Positions 32,541 to 44,396 are shown, counted from the stretch's first letter. The stretch: 64,000 nt of DNA from Mermis nigrescens (GCA_036768485.1 JAVLUZ010000508.1:806001-870000); one strand, 5' to 3'. Program-made: numbers and translations. The notes: generated from the letters alone by a model not told the origin.

Positions 32541-34090
32541 GTACAAAAAAAACACTGTTGCTCAGTATAAAAGTGGTACTATTGTTAGGGTATCGTGAAC
32601 TCTTTAACGGACAAGGGGAAACATCCCACCTATAAATTTTTCTTTTTAAATTTTGATCCTCTGGGGACTGAAGGAGAGGTGCAATATTTTGCATAAATAT
32701 GACAGGAAAGTCAACGCCACACCCCAAAATCAAACGATACATATATTTGTTTGCTTGTCAAGTTATATCGTTATTTAGCGCGAATCACGGAGAGAAAAAC
32801 TCAATCGTATTGTGCTTAATTGCTTATTAACGCTAGAGGCGAAATAACAACTTTGGATCAGCTTGCATTGTCCATTTAATGAAAAAATCTGGCCGCGATT
32901 TTATAACTCCCATTTATTTATGTCAAGGCGCAACCATCCGCCGTCAGTATTTAAAAATTTGACACTTTGTCTCAAATTTTTTCTGAAAACGTGGGAGAGT
33001 GCAACTACAATAGTTACACGGTTAGAACTATATTTGAACATTTCATTATTTATATCACCGAAGCCAGTCAACTACAGCATTGTACCAAATTGGATTTTCA
33101 TAACTATTCGAGTAGACATTCTAATGATGTACTAGCTCGAGGTTATGCCTTCAGTTCTCATTTTATCCCATCTTTCAATTCAAAATCCTTCTAGGTACTT
33201 GTCCAGTAAAACAGAGTTACGTATAAGTTAACATCAGTAATTTACTTATTTGAATTACCGCTGTAATTACATTGATCATATGACTCGGTAAAAAATAATT
33301 TCATTCATTTTTTAATTGTTTAGGATGATGAACAAATCATCATCTACTGTAACTATTCGTAAGTAGTAGTGAGTTAGTCGGTTTTGTTGGCATTGGCGTG
33401 CATTTCCTAATGGAGCGCCTTTTATTTTATTTGATGTTAGCCGGCTTGTAGCCGCGCCGTTGTTTATTTCACTGTATTAAAATTGGAGATAATTACCTCT
33501 CAGTGATAAAATACATCAAGGGAAGGTCAGCCCCGCTATGACAATAAAAACATTATTTTATCTTGACCAACTTGGAAAGGTAAACATTGTTTGGTCTTAT
33601 CTTTTATTTATTTCCGGAAAGTCTCTTATCATTTCCTCAACCCAAAATCTAGCTAAAATCTTATTTTATCTATATGATGACTGCCCAGTTAAGAGCTCGT
33701 TGGTCTTGTTTTCAAATTTTAGAGTGCTACACAAATTAGGAACCAAAAACATTACAAGACAGCCTAACCCTTGAAAACAAGTTGAATAATCAACTTGAGC
33801 TGGGTTAAGATAGGCTAACTGGCCTTGCAAGCATTCTGAGACTATGTAGGTACTATATCTAGGATTTAGGGCATAGCTGCCAAGACTCCCAACAAGAAGC
33901 GGTCAGCAATATTAGGAGTGAGGGAGTTAAGAGTGTAAGTCATTGAGGGCCGTTGGGTTCAAGGGCGCTATATGCACTCATGGAACCTGGCCAGTGCTAA
34001 GAGCAGCATAGGTACCTAAGTAGATCCAGAAGGCAAATACAGCCGTGTTGGTACCTGCGTTGATTCAGTAGACACAGGGTGGCCCTGTAT

Positions 34091-34885
34091 TTACATAACA
34101 CTGTAATTGAATGGCTTCCGCAATGTTACTAACAAAGTGTTTGAATAGTGTTTGTACTGTGTAATTGTCGTAGTTACACTCTCCCACATTTTGGCGAAAA
34201 TTCAAGACAAAGTGTCAAGCGCCTCAACATGAATGAGCGCAACTAATATCTTTGCGGCCAGAGTTTTTCATTAAACAGACGATGCGAGCTGATCCAAAGT
34301 TATTATTTTATCTCCAGTGTTAATGAGTTATTAAGCACAATATGATTAAATGTTTTCTCTGTGATTTGCGCCAAATAACGATATAGCTTGACAAGCAAAC
34401 AAATATATGGATTGTTTGATTTTGAAACAGAGCGCTTGACTTTCCTGTCATGCAAAATATTGCACCTCTCCTTCAGTCCCCAGAGGGTGAAAATTTAAAA
34501 ATTGAATATATTCAGGTGGGATAATTCCCCTTGTCTCTTAAGGAGTTATGATACCTCAACAACAATACCACTATTATATTGAGCAATAATGACTTTAAAA
34601 CACAAGATTATAAGGCACAGATATACAATAATAAGGCAAGATAAGATTAAGAGCACAGACAATAAAGATAACGAGGTAAGATTAAAACGAGGAATGTCAT
34701 TATGCGAGCAAAAAGCAAATAATACCTGTAATTAGGATTGAATTGTAATACTGTTGAGCGAAATTACACCAAAATCAAGAAAAAATACAATGATAATACA
34801 ATGCAAGAAATAACAGTCAAGAGAAAAACAAAACAAGATTTGATAAAAACTGGGAAAAGATGTCATCTGGTGACAACAAACTGCT
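34091..34885 (+). repeat. Left-arm fragment of the long-arm element, 3' flank of gene copy 2
   Basis: Direct-orientation copy of the inner left arm (30.0-30.69 kb) and inverted copy of 31.5-31.7 and 32.86-33.04 kb. Shared blocks: GTTACACTC-CCCAC, AGGCGCCTCAACATGA, ACGAGGTAAGATTAAAACGAGGAATG, and GTCATCTGGTGACAACAA. It lacks the outer arm blocks. So gene copy 2 has the element's inner arm attached to its 3' side. Confidence 0.7.
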
Positions 34886-34889
34886 GGCC

Positions 34890-37800
34890 AATGGGGCAAC
34901 GATTGCAGAGTTTTTAAGCTTCTAGCTCCAAAGTTCTAATATCAATCCAACAAACTGGGTTCAGACAAATAAAAACGGGAATGATGCTCCAGCCGGCGAC
35001 ACGATGCATTGGAATTGTGCTCGGATTTAGGGTCACGAGCACAGCTGATCAATCTCTAGATGGTGTAAAGACCCTAGGTTGCAATCATTGACGTAAGTCG
35101 TGATGTGGGTCGGTGGGCGTATTATCATTGTCGGAATCATCAAAATGATGCAGCAATGGTTGCAATGGCAACTCATACTGGTTGGTGGAAAAACCATACG
35201 AGCAATGTGGCAGCAATAATGACGGTTGCATTGTAGTGTGTGAACGCGAACGATCAACAAATATATCTTGTGATGGTTGCATTGTTGGTCAAAAAATTCG
35301 CGTTGGCTGCTGGCGCTCACAAAGAATATGGCCAGAAACAGCATAAGAATGCAAATGGATGCGATTCTAGTTGCCCTTCATTGAATTGGCATTTGCCTAA
35401 TTGTCGATCAAATTGCAAATTCGTTTTTTGTAGGCGTTTCAGATGCTCCTTCTCCAAATTTTTAAGGCAGTGAAGGGCTCGCAACATTTTAACCTAAAAG
35501 AATTGGTTAATTTTTCGATTATGCTCTTGCGGGCTGTTGCAACAAACCAAAGATGAGACGGTCAGCAGTCCGGGACAATGCGTTAGTTTTGCACAAATAG
35601 GCAACACAGGGGTGGGTCCCCCTCAAACCTTCTCCTCAATAATCATGCAGGCTTTCCGCATTTTGATTTGGGCTTCAATTTCCAAATTAATAACATGCTT
35701 GCCTAATTTTGCCATAGATCCGTGGGGATACTGCAAGGAGGCGTGGCGTTTTTAGGTCGTAAGATTGGTTTTGGCCTGCATTTTCTGCCATTCCTTTCAA
35801 ATTTTTGCTAAATCGTCCTGCAATCAGTTTTGCAAGTAATATGTCAATTTTTGATGCTGGCGATAATGTTCGGAACAAAGAGGCACGATCAAATGCGGGT
35901 TGGCAGTCATACAAACAGCTTTTATTCGGTGATGCAATTCTTCAGGCTTGTCAATATTTTTGGCCAATCTGGGAAATTCCGGAAAAGCTTCAACCGGCAA
36001 TTTGGTGTAAGATGGCCCAATAAATGCAACACAAATCATACAGCGTATCTGTTTGATCATGTGCCAGGCAATAGTTGGTTTGTTATACCAAGCTGCAAAG
36101 GCATGAAATCAGTGATCCAAAATTTGAGCAATACTTTTGCTTGCATAACGTCCAGCAATAAAAGCATTGGCAAACAATGGAAAGTCGTGTTGTGCTTGGT
36201 TTGAAAATTGCAAAAATTTTTGAAAATGTCAAACATTTGGCGCATTGTAATTAAAAGCGGCGCCATATGGTCTGGTATGGTTTGGATGCTATGCGGCAAA
36301 CATTCATAAGGAATATTGCGTGTTGGATTAAGCAACATTTCACGCAGCGTTTGATACATTGGATGATTTGCAACAAATTTCAACAGAACTTTGTATAACA
36401 TAAGTCTGGTCATAATAAAAAACGATTTTGAGCAAAATATGGGTCTGGATAAAATAGGCATTGGAATATGCTCAGTTGCGTGATAAATCTTGGCAGTACC
36501 CGTTGTTCAGCCTCAATTGCGACTGGCGCAACAGCTGATATTACAAGTGGACGTTGTGGCGTGGCTGTAATGGGCGAATGACATAAATGACTAGCATACA
36601 TGTTGTTGTTGAATCATTGAAAATGGTCCAACATTTTGTTATATAACACATTACCACGCTCAGTGCCAAGCCAAGCGCAAAGATTGTGCAAATTATCAAT
36701 GGATAAATAATTGGGCACATCATGGCTCAAAGATTCAGCTAATTGGAAAAAGTACATAATGTAGCAAATGGCGTTTTGCTGCTGTGCTGATAAAGAAAAA
36801 TGTTAAATTTTTGACCACGGCGGCAATGGACTGCGGCGTAGCGGATAAAGACAGCACTATGTGTGGAATGTACATTGCATCTAAAGTTGCATCTACATTT
36901 AATGTATGTGACAATCCTGCAGCGGACAATGCAGTAGACTAAGCAATGCTTACACTAAAAGTGGCGGCTGGTGGTAATATTGCTGCTGGTAATGGCGACA
37001 GAATACCCACAGAATAAACATCCATCATATGAGCGGGAATAGGCACATTGTTGGACCAAATAATTGGCAACATTTGTGAAGTAATTGGCAGCGGCTCAAT
37101 TGGTGGCATTGTAGTGACTAACGGCAGAAAAAATTGCATAATAGTGGGCAGCAAACGCGTTGCTGAAGAGGCGATGACAGTTTCCAATGACGAAGTTATT
37201 GCCGCACTCAGCAGAGAGCTGGTTGCAACCTGAAACCTTGGCAGCAAAAGAACCAGGCCTTGCAACACAGATTGAAGCAAAGCTGGCATTGACGAAGTAA
37301 CAACAACAGTTGCTGCAGCGATGGCCGTTGTAACAATAAGAGAATGTCCCAAAGTAGATGTAGAAAACATCAGATACACTTCTTTGATAGAATTGTCCTC
37401 CTCAGACAAAATCTGCTCAATCTTGTCCTGGTTCAGTGGCGGCAAATTTGGCAGCACACGTGACAAAGGAATAACTTTCTTTCTTTTCCAGCACTTGCTT
37501 GATGGTTAATTCATTGTACTCAAAAGATATATCGAGTGGCGTTCCAAACATTGTTATTTTATTCTTATCAGTATAGATTGCCATAAGAAAATAGATGTCA
37601 ATCGTAATTAGCGGGTCATGTGCCAGATAATGTTCCATTGCTCGAGTGAGCGGCAAACTCCAAGCCTGGCCATAACAATCAGGCTGAAGCGGACTTATGT
37701 ACATATCAAAGAAAAATTCAGTGAGCTGCTTAAGACGATGCGATTTGGCCACAATAGTATGGTCCTTCATAAAAATGTGGCTAATAGCTAACATATTGTA

Positions 37801-38594
37801 AAATTTGGCGCAAAACTGATTTTGGGAATAAACGTTTTGTCATAATTCCGCATCAGTAATATCACAAATTTGTTCATAGGGCGGCCGGCCCATAAACGTG
37901 GGAATAAGCGCGACAATCATTTTTTAGATTATGGCAAACTAGCCTTACATCCCCTAGGAATGTTGCTAGCAATTGATGCAACCCAAAAGGAAGTTTCGGG
38001 AAACACAAAATATCCCAAACAAAAATATGGCTTTGCGGACTTGCAAGCTGGATATAACAGACAAAAGGTCCATTTGTATCCTCATACATCAGCATAAATT
38101 GTTTAAAACAAATTTCCCAATCACGAAAAGCCATATAGCAACAATCATTCACAAATTCAGAATTGTAGCCCAGATATAAGCGTTTTCGAATCAAATTTCC
38201 CAGTCATAATAGAACAAGCATCATGTTAAATGATGCCTCTTTGCTCTCGCACAAGTGTTGTTGCCCCAACCAATCCAATGGGCACATATAACGTTTTCAA
38301 CATTGGTCAACGAAGGGAGTTGGTCCACCAACTTTCTTGTTTATCGATGCAATTTGCGTGGTTTGGGGCGTCCAATTGAGTCATAATGTGTACCAAGTCC
38401 TCTAAAATAATTTTTACGCATATTATCATTTTGCAGCAATGGATTAATGGAGCGTCGCAACTGCTTAGTAGCAGCTGCTTCCTCCGTTGCTGCACAAAAT
38501 TCTATCAAATTCACTGGATCGCGTCCTTGGAATTAAAATAGTTGACCAGCTGGGTCTACAAGGTCCGCTTGCTGCTGGTAGCTTGCTCAGTCAT
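34890..38594 (-). pseudogene. Exonuclease-like gene, copy 2 (DEDDy-type fold), most complete
   Basis: Read on minus from ATG at 38594 (MTEQ, stop after 12 codons). The first module is recognisable by comparison with copy 1 despite frame breaks. Exonuclease-type domain: LGYNSEFVND (Exo I position, Asn for Asp, Glu kept), NGPFVCYIQLA and VWD, LVCHNLKNDCRAYSHVYG (Exo II with Asp at about 37917), then FFFDM and QAWSLPL...YLAHD (Exo III, Asp at about 37616). Next are SRVLPNLPPLNQDKIEQIL and a Val/Ala/Ser-rich stretch (36939-37466 open), a weakly conserved helical region, and the C-terminal QYELPLQPL...DPHHDLRQ. The usual fold is about 180-200 codons, so this is a multidomain protein of about 1.2 thousand codons. 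At least six breaks. Function beyond the fold is unknown. Confidence 0.68.
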
Positions 38595-38598
38595 GGGT

Positions 38599-38612
38599 CT
38601 GCAAAAGGTGAA
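38599..38612 (-). promoter_or_regulatory. Putative 3' splice acceptor before gene copy 2
   Basis: Minus strand TTTCACCTTTTGCAG, followed by ACCC and the ATG. Conserved with copy 1, although the surrounding non-coding sequence has diverged, which argues that it is functional. Confidence 0.5.
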
Positions 38613-38719
38613 ATGTCAGATAACGGTACAGCATGAACAGTTTTAGATCCATTTAATAAAGAAATTGACGCACAATCCTGTAATTTTCTTTCCCGACCAG
38701 TGGCCGATTCGTATGCTCT

Positions 38720-38970
38720 TGGAATTTCAAGTTCCAATTGTTGGAAAACCGAGTTTTTCCAGGAACTTCAGTCCGTCTGCCAAGTTTTGTTTCCAAGTTC
38801 CAAGACTTGGAAATCCCAGAACTTTCTCCCAGTGGAACCTATTATTTCCAAGTGTCTGTCCGTTAGCAGGACTTGGAAACCAAGTCTTGGAAAATGGACT
38901 TGGAAAGGTCACACTTATTTTCCCAAGCCATTTAGTGGGTTGGAAATTGTTTTCAAGGTCGCGTGTAGTG
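38720..38970. repeat. Interspersed TTCCAAG/CTTGGAA short repeats
   Basis: At least fifteen occurrences of TTCCAAG-like and CTTGGAAA-like words on both strands within 250 bases, allowing many small hairpins. Similarity between gene copies 1 and 2 stops just before this block. The overlapping frames rich in Ser/Pro/Phe are by-products. Confidence 0.7.
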
Positions 38971-39647
38971 TGCGTTAGCGATGATAAGCGATTGTACAAG
39001 TTTGTAAGATGAAGTTTGTCATGTTCACGTGTATAAAAATAGAATTAATTTTTATTTGGCTCCAATTCCGTTTAAAGGACAATATCGTTTTACACCTCAA
39101 CAAGTTTGACTTCTTACTGAAAAAATCGGGCCTTGCTTCAAATTTAGTGGTCGACGAAATATTGATCTGTCTGTAGATCAAAAGATTCTGATTGGCCTAC
39201 AATACAAGTCCAATGTTTTTCCGAATATTTGGAAATTCCTTGTGGCAATGTTTCATCTTGCACACTTTTCCAAGCTGCTTCCTTGTGCTTATTTGTTAGC
39301 TTGAGTCTAAATGCTCCGAACAGCACATCTTTGCGCTCTTCAATTGTTTTTAGAAAAATCGCACGTTCTCAAATCCTTTCATTATTTTTAGCGTACACTT
39401 TGAGCTAATTTTTTAAGAAGTGAGAAAAACAACTGAATTATGTGCCTGTGCATACTGCATACATAATGTGTACGCGTTCATTAATTTGATTACCTCTTAT
39501 TTATGTCTACGACCTTGTTTTCGTTTTTCCAAGTACTTTTTCAAAGGACTTTGAATTCCAAGACTAGTAAAGCTGGACCCTTGAGCTCTACAATGCTTAA
39601 GCATAGAGCCTCCATGAGGCGCTAAGTGCCTACAATGGGGTCATACT
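38971..39647. other. Stretch without a recognised gene
   Basis: No coding similarity seen. The GGCGCTAAGTGCC stretch near 39620 is unremarkable. A MITE follows. Confidence 0.5.
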
Positions 39648-39912
39648 CACACCTGGGCGTGAGAGGGGTTTTGGGGGGTATGCACCCCCCAGAAACCAAA
39701 ATACCCCCACCCAGAAATCAAAATACCCCCCAGAATTCAATTTTTGAAAATTTTTTTCGCTTTTTTCGCAATTTTTTGATGCCAATGGATAGTGCTTGAT
39801 GAGAAACGTCGAAAAATGGTGTTTTTATCACCATACCACCATTTTTAAGGCCATTTTTTGACCTTCAAAAAAATCTTGCACTTCCCCAGAAATTTCTTGC
39901 TGCCCACGTATG
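39648..39912 (+). mobile_element. MITE copy 15
   Basis: Complete ends CACACCTGGGC and GCCCACGTATG, but flanks GTCATACT and CTACTACA do not match. Like the chimera at 15.7 kb, this may be a recombinant or a deletion joint. Confidence 0.88.
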
Positions 39913-40128
39913 CTACTACACTTAGGCATGAAGCGCCCAACTATTCACAGTCGGTTATCCAGGACGGGCGAAGCCAATTAATTCTAATTTGCATAACTAG
40001 TTAGCAGCCTCCCCATGCTACTCTTCTAATTTTAGATCAGTTTTAGTTTAGCTATCTTGGTTCACTGCACGTTGACTCGCAGACAATGAGTCATCATGGG
40101 TTCTATTATTGAAACAAAAATTTAAAAA

Positions 40129-40148
40129 AAACCGGAAATTTCCGGTTT
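40129..40148. promoter_or_regulatory. Perfect 20-bp palindrome AAACCGGAAATTTCCGGTTT
   Basis: A perfect dyad with CCGGAAATTTCCGG core, 33 bases upstream of the TATA box of the PolB gene. It could bind a dimeric regulator or form a hairpin. No second copy is seen nearby. Confidence 0.6.
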
Positions 40149-40181
40149 CACTGATACCAAAAATAGTCTCATCTCAGAAGG

Positions 40182-40189
40182 TATAAAAG
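40182..40189 (+). promoter_or_regulatory. TATA box of the orphan PolB gene
   Basis: TATAAAAG lies about 86 bases before the first ATG of the polymerase frame, a reasonable core-promoter geometry for a short 5' leader. Confidence 0.6.
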
Positions 40190-40274
40190 GAGAGAGCAGG
40201 CAAGAAAAAATCATGCTCCAAAATTATTGCTCTTTTGAACTGCTCAATTTCTGCTCTTGTTTTTACTTATTGAA

Positions 40275-43200
40275 ATGGCTTCTGACATTGAAGTGGAAGA
40301 CCTTTCAACGCAAGACATGTGGTACGAATCGGATGAAGAAATGCTAGAGGAAGACCGTGAAATTGTGGATGAGTGGTTTCCCCAGAAGACTTTTATGAGC
40401 TGGGGAGCCAGAAACACAAAAAATCAAACGCTTCAACACCAAAGGGCGAGCATACACATTGAACTTTAAAGATCTAGACCATCTCAATTTGGGAAAAAAT
40501 TTGGTCGAAATTTTTGATAGTGCCATCACACATATTTTGGACGGTTCTAACACGACTGACATGGTGGGCCTGCAAATTACACACCCAACACTTAAAAAAC
40601 TGGCGATCGTGCCTTTCAGAAAAGGCGAACAAATAAAAGGCGAACAAATCGTACACACTATTGAACACATTCTACAATATAATGAAGAAGTGCGTCTGCA
40701 AGCACCAGAAACGCGCATAAAAATAGTACAGATTAGCCCACCGAGTGGCTCAGGTCAGCATAAACGACGGTTCATAAATTTGAAAAAAGAAATGAAAGCA
40801 AAACGTTGCTTTGTAAAAATTAAAAACAGCGATGATTTATGTTTACCCAGAGCATTAGTTGTAGCAAAAGCACAAGCCTTGCACATGGAGAAGCCTGACG
40901 ACAAAACTTTAAAATCTAAATATAAACAAATGTGCATGGGTGACACAAATTGATACACGATGCAGCGAACTAGTGCAAAGGAGTTAATGGATCTTGCTGG
41001 TCTTAAAGATCATGCAGACCCTTGTGGCATACCCGAGCTGCAAGCATTGCAGGCTGCAGTGCCAAATTTTCAAATAAAAGCTTTTAGTGCTGATTTTTAC
41101 AATGCCATAGTTTTTGAAGGGCCGTCCACAGAAAAAGTTATACACTTATATCACCACGACAGTAATTTTGATGTCATAGGCAGTATGGCCGGCTTTATGA
41201 ACCGTGGTTACTTTTGTGAACCTTGCAACAAGGGCTATATTGATAAAGGAGAGCATCGTTGTTCTAAAGTTTGCCCCTGTTGTCATGGACCTGTATGCCC
41301 AAACGTAGCACTCATGGAATGCAAAGACTGTGGCCGACTATTCAGGGGTCGAAAGTGTTTCGAAAATCATAAAAAAGTCGGAAAAAATCAACAATCGATT
41401 TGTCAGCAAATGATGCTCTGTAAAAACTGTGGTCGATATACAAATAGAGCCGATAAAATACGAAGCATAACTGCGGCCACTTTTATTGCAAAACGTGTAA
41501 AGCTGACGTCCCAATAAATGATCACAAGTGTTACATTCAAATTGCAGCCAAAGAAAAGGATGACAAGAAAAAGACTAAATATGTTTTTTTCGATTTTGAA
41601 ATCAGACAAGAAAAAGCGTGTGTCAGCTTAAGGCTGGAGCACAAACCCAATCTGTGTATAGTGCATATTGTTTGTACAGATTGCATAGCAAAGCCGCTAG
41701 GACAGTGCAATAAATGCGGGGTTAGTAGACATATATTTTATGGTGACAATTGTACAGATGCGTTTTGTGATTACCTGTTTGGCCTCAGAAACGCAATAGT
41801 GATTGCCCATAACGCTAAAGGTTTTGATGGACAATTCATCTTAAAATACCTTTTTAAACAAGCAGTTGCCCCCACTATCATCACAAAAGGCTTAGAAATC
41901 ATGAGCCTGAGTGCTGGATCTGTAAAACTAATTGATTCCTTTAACTTTCTCCTCATGGTCCTATCCGCTTTGCCAAAAACGTTCAATGAGCCTGAACTAA
42001 AAAAAGGATTTTTCCCACATCTCTTTAACACAAAGGTGAACGAAAACTATGTGGGTGAGTGGCCAGATGCGTGGTACTATTCCCCAGCCACCATGAGTCC
42101 CAAAAACAAAAGAGGCTTCCAAAAATGGTACGCTGAACAAAAAGGGAAAATTTTCGACTTTAAGCTGGAACTCTTGGCTTATTGCGAGTCTGACATCGAC
42201 ATTTTAAGGCAATGTTGTATAAAATTCCGCAATCTATTTCTAGCTGAGACCGGAATGGATCCGTTTGAGTGCTCCTTAACAATAGCGAGCGCATGTAATA
42301 AAGTTTTCCAGTCAAATTACTTGAAGCCAAAAACAATAGGCATTGTACCACACGGAGGGTATAGGCGCATGGAAAAACATTCAATAACAGCCACTAAATG
42401 GCTAAAGTGGATGAGCGAAACAAATAAAATCAACATCAGGCATGCATGCAATATGGGCGAGCAAAAAGTGGACAACTATTGCGTAGACGGCCTACAAGAA
42501 AATACAGTATACAAATTCAATGGGTGCTTCCGGCACAGGTGCCCTAAGTGTATGAAGAAAAGGACGCAAATGACGGCTGATCAAATAACATCCGCCGAAG
42601 AAGCCTCTCAAAATACAGTGAGACGTCGCAAAGAAATTGAAGCCAAGGGCTACAGTGTTGTAGAACTCTGGGAGTGCGAATAAAGACAGGAATTGAAAGC
42701 AAATCCTGTAATGAAACAATTTTTCGATTCATGAAAGATTGTTGACCCACTCGACCCCAGAGAAGCGTTTTATGGTGGGCGCACAAACACAATAAAGTTA
42801 TACGAGAAAATAAAACGCAATCAGAATGGCGAACCATTAGAGCATATAATGTACACAGATATATGCAGTTTATATCCGACCGTAAATAAATATGGCTTGT
42901 ACCCTATTGGCCACCCGCAAATTCTCACTGGAAATTTTACCAATATTGCAGCTCAAAGCCGACCCCATGAAGGCCTAATTAAAGCAAAAATCCTTCCACC
43001 CCGTAATCTGTACCATCCATTATTACCCTATAGATTTGACAAAAAGTTATATTTTCTACTATGCAGAACATGCACTGAAACACATCAACAGACAAAATGC
43101 GAACATAGTGATGAAGAGCGAGCGATAGTGGGAGCATGGGTGACGCTCGAAATTTACAAAGCGCTAGAATTGGGCTATAAAATAATGGAAATTTATGAGA

Positions 43201-44172
43201 TATGGCACTACAAAAAAAACAGAGCAATATCATAAAATAAACAACCCAAACGGCGGCCTCTTCACCTCCTATATCAATAAATTTATGAAGCTGAAACAAG
43301 AATCTGACGGATGGCCTTCATGAGTGAAATTGGAGGAAGACAAAGAAAGATACATTCAAGAGTACAAAGAAAATGAAGGGGTTGAGCTAGACGCTACGAA
43401 AATTACAAAAAGCCCAGGACTTCGGTCATTAAGTTAACTTATGTTAAACTCTTTCTGGGGAAAGTTCGGGCAAAGAAATAACATGTCAAAAGTGTCCTTT
43501 TTCACCGACCCTGCACCATACTTTGACCTAATTTTCGACCCTTCAAATGTAATTTACTCAATTAACGCCATAAACCAAAATCTGATGGTTGTTACACATG
43601 CAAAGGAAGACGAATTCGCCAATGTGATGGGAAATACAAACCCCGTGCTTGCAGCTTATACAACAACTCAAGCGCGGCTCAGATTGAATGAACATTTGGA
43701 AAAGCTAGGCAATCGTGTATTATATTTTGACACAAACAGTGTCATATTCAAGAGCACACTGGGAAAAGACGAGTATCAGGTGCCTATAGGGTCGTATTTA
43801 GGAAATATGACTGATGAATTAAAGGAGTATGGCGAGGGCAGCTACATTGAAAAATTTGTAAGCGGAGGCCCCAAAAACTATGTATACAAGGTACGCTCAG
43901 CAAAAGATGGTAAATTTTATTATCATATAAAAGTACGTGGCTTCACACTCTCATCAGCAACTGCCACAAGAATTAACTTTCACTCCTTACTAAAAATGGT
44001 TAAGATGTTTGTACAGGACAACAATATTGTCGAAAAAGTTGTAAATTTTCCGCTAATTTGTCGCTTGCCCGACCACACTATTGTGACAGAAGACACATCA
44101 AAGAAGTATAAAATTGTTTACAATAAACGTGTCATAAAGCCCGATTTCTCTACTGTGCCGTACAGCTTTTAG
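40275..44172 (+). pseudogene. polB: Orphan protein-primed-type DNA polymerase B (second lineage), pseudogene
   Basis: Replicative polymerase of the virus-like Polinton/adintovirus type, nearly full length (about 1.3 thousand codons). In order: acidic N-terminus; SGQHKRRFINLKKEMKAKR and NSDDLCLPRALVVAKA (about 40750-40890); a Cys-rich zinc region (41210-41500); Exo I DFE at 41592-41600; Exo II HNAKGFDGQF; Exo III YCESD; palm motif A DICSLYP near 42858; motif B NSFWGKFGQ at 43447; motif C FDTNS at 43726-43740, where the second catalytic Asp is Asn. Breaks: frameshifts near 40450, 41470 and 43225, and in-frame stops at 40951, 42681, 42732, 43321 and 43435. I chose the start at 40275 (ATG after the TATA box). 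No integrase, ATPase or capsid gene is seen beside it. Confidence 0.9.
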
Positions 44173-44236
44173 TCTTTTTCTGCATGTTTTTTGTTTACCC
44201 CGCGCCTTGTTTTATTATTTGAGCCTCTGACCATCA

Positions 44237-44396
44237 TTTTTTGTTTATTTCGTTTCTCTGGCCGGTATCCGTCCAAAAAACGGTGTGACCGGACAAGACG
44301 TCATTTTGCTTAGTTAATCTTTTTGTTTATTTCGTTCCTCTGGCCGGTACCTGTCCGAAAAAACGGTGTGACCGGACAAGACGTCATTTTGTTTTG
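44237..44396. repeat. Two tandem 81-bp units with a CCGG-hairpin, just after PolB
   Basis: Each unit contains TTTTTGTTTATTTCG, CTCTGGCCGGTA-CC-GTCC and CGGTGTGACCGGACAAGACG. GGCCGG and CCGGAC within a unit can pair around an A-run. The array starts 65 bases after the polymerase stop and may be a 3' processing region or part of a lost terminal repeat. Confidence 0.75.

Larger units (their letters stand above)
29020..34090. mobile_element. Long-inverted-arm element carrying a gene remnant, 5.1 kb
   Basis: The left arm (about 29020-30690) and right arm (about 31510-34090) are inverted relative to each other in several collinear blocks: the outer block with TTAGGTACCTA, CTCAACCCA and TAGCCGGCTTG; a middle block with ATTTTACCGGACAAG and GAGAACTGAAGGCAT; and an inner block with GTTACACTC and the CGAGGTAAGATTAAAA stretch. 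The right arm is longer because it contains a 310-bp tandem module. Between the arms is the C-terminal piece of the exonuclease-like gene. The right end TGTATTTACA matches the ends of the 23.3-28.4 kb copy. Confidence 0.72.

Noticed and set aside
44237..44396. Terminal repeats of a Polinton for the orphan PolB
   Set aside because: The 81-bp units are direct and have no counterpart upstream of the gene.
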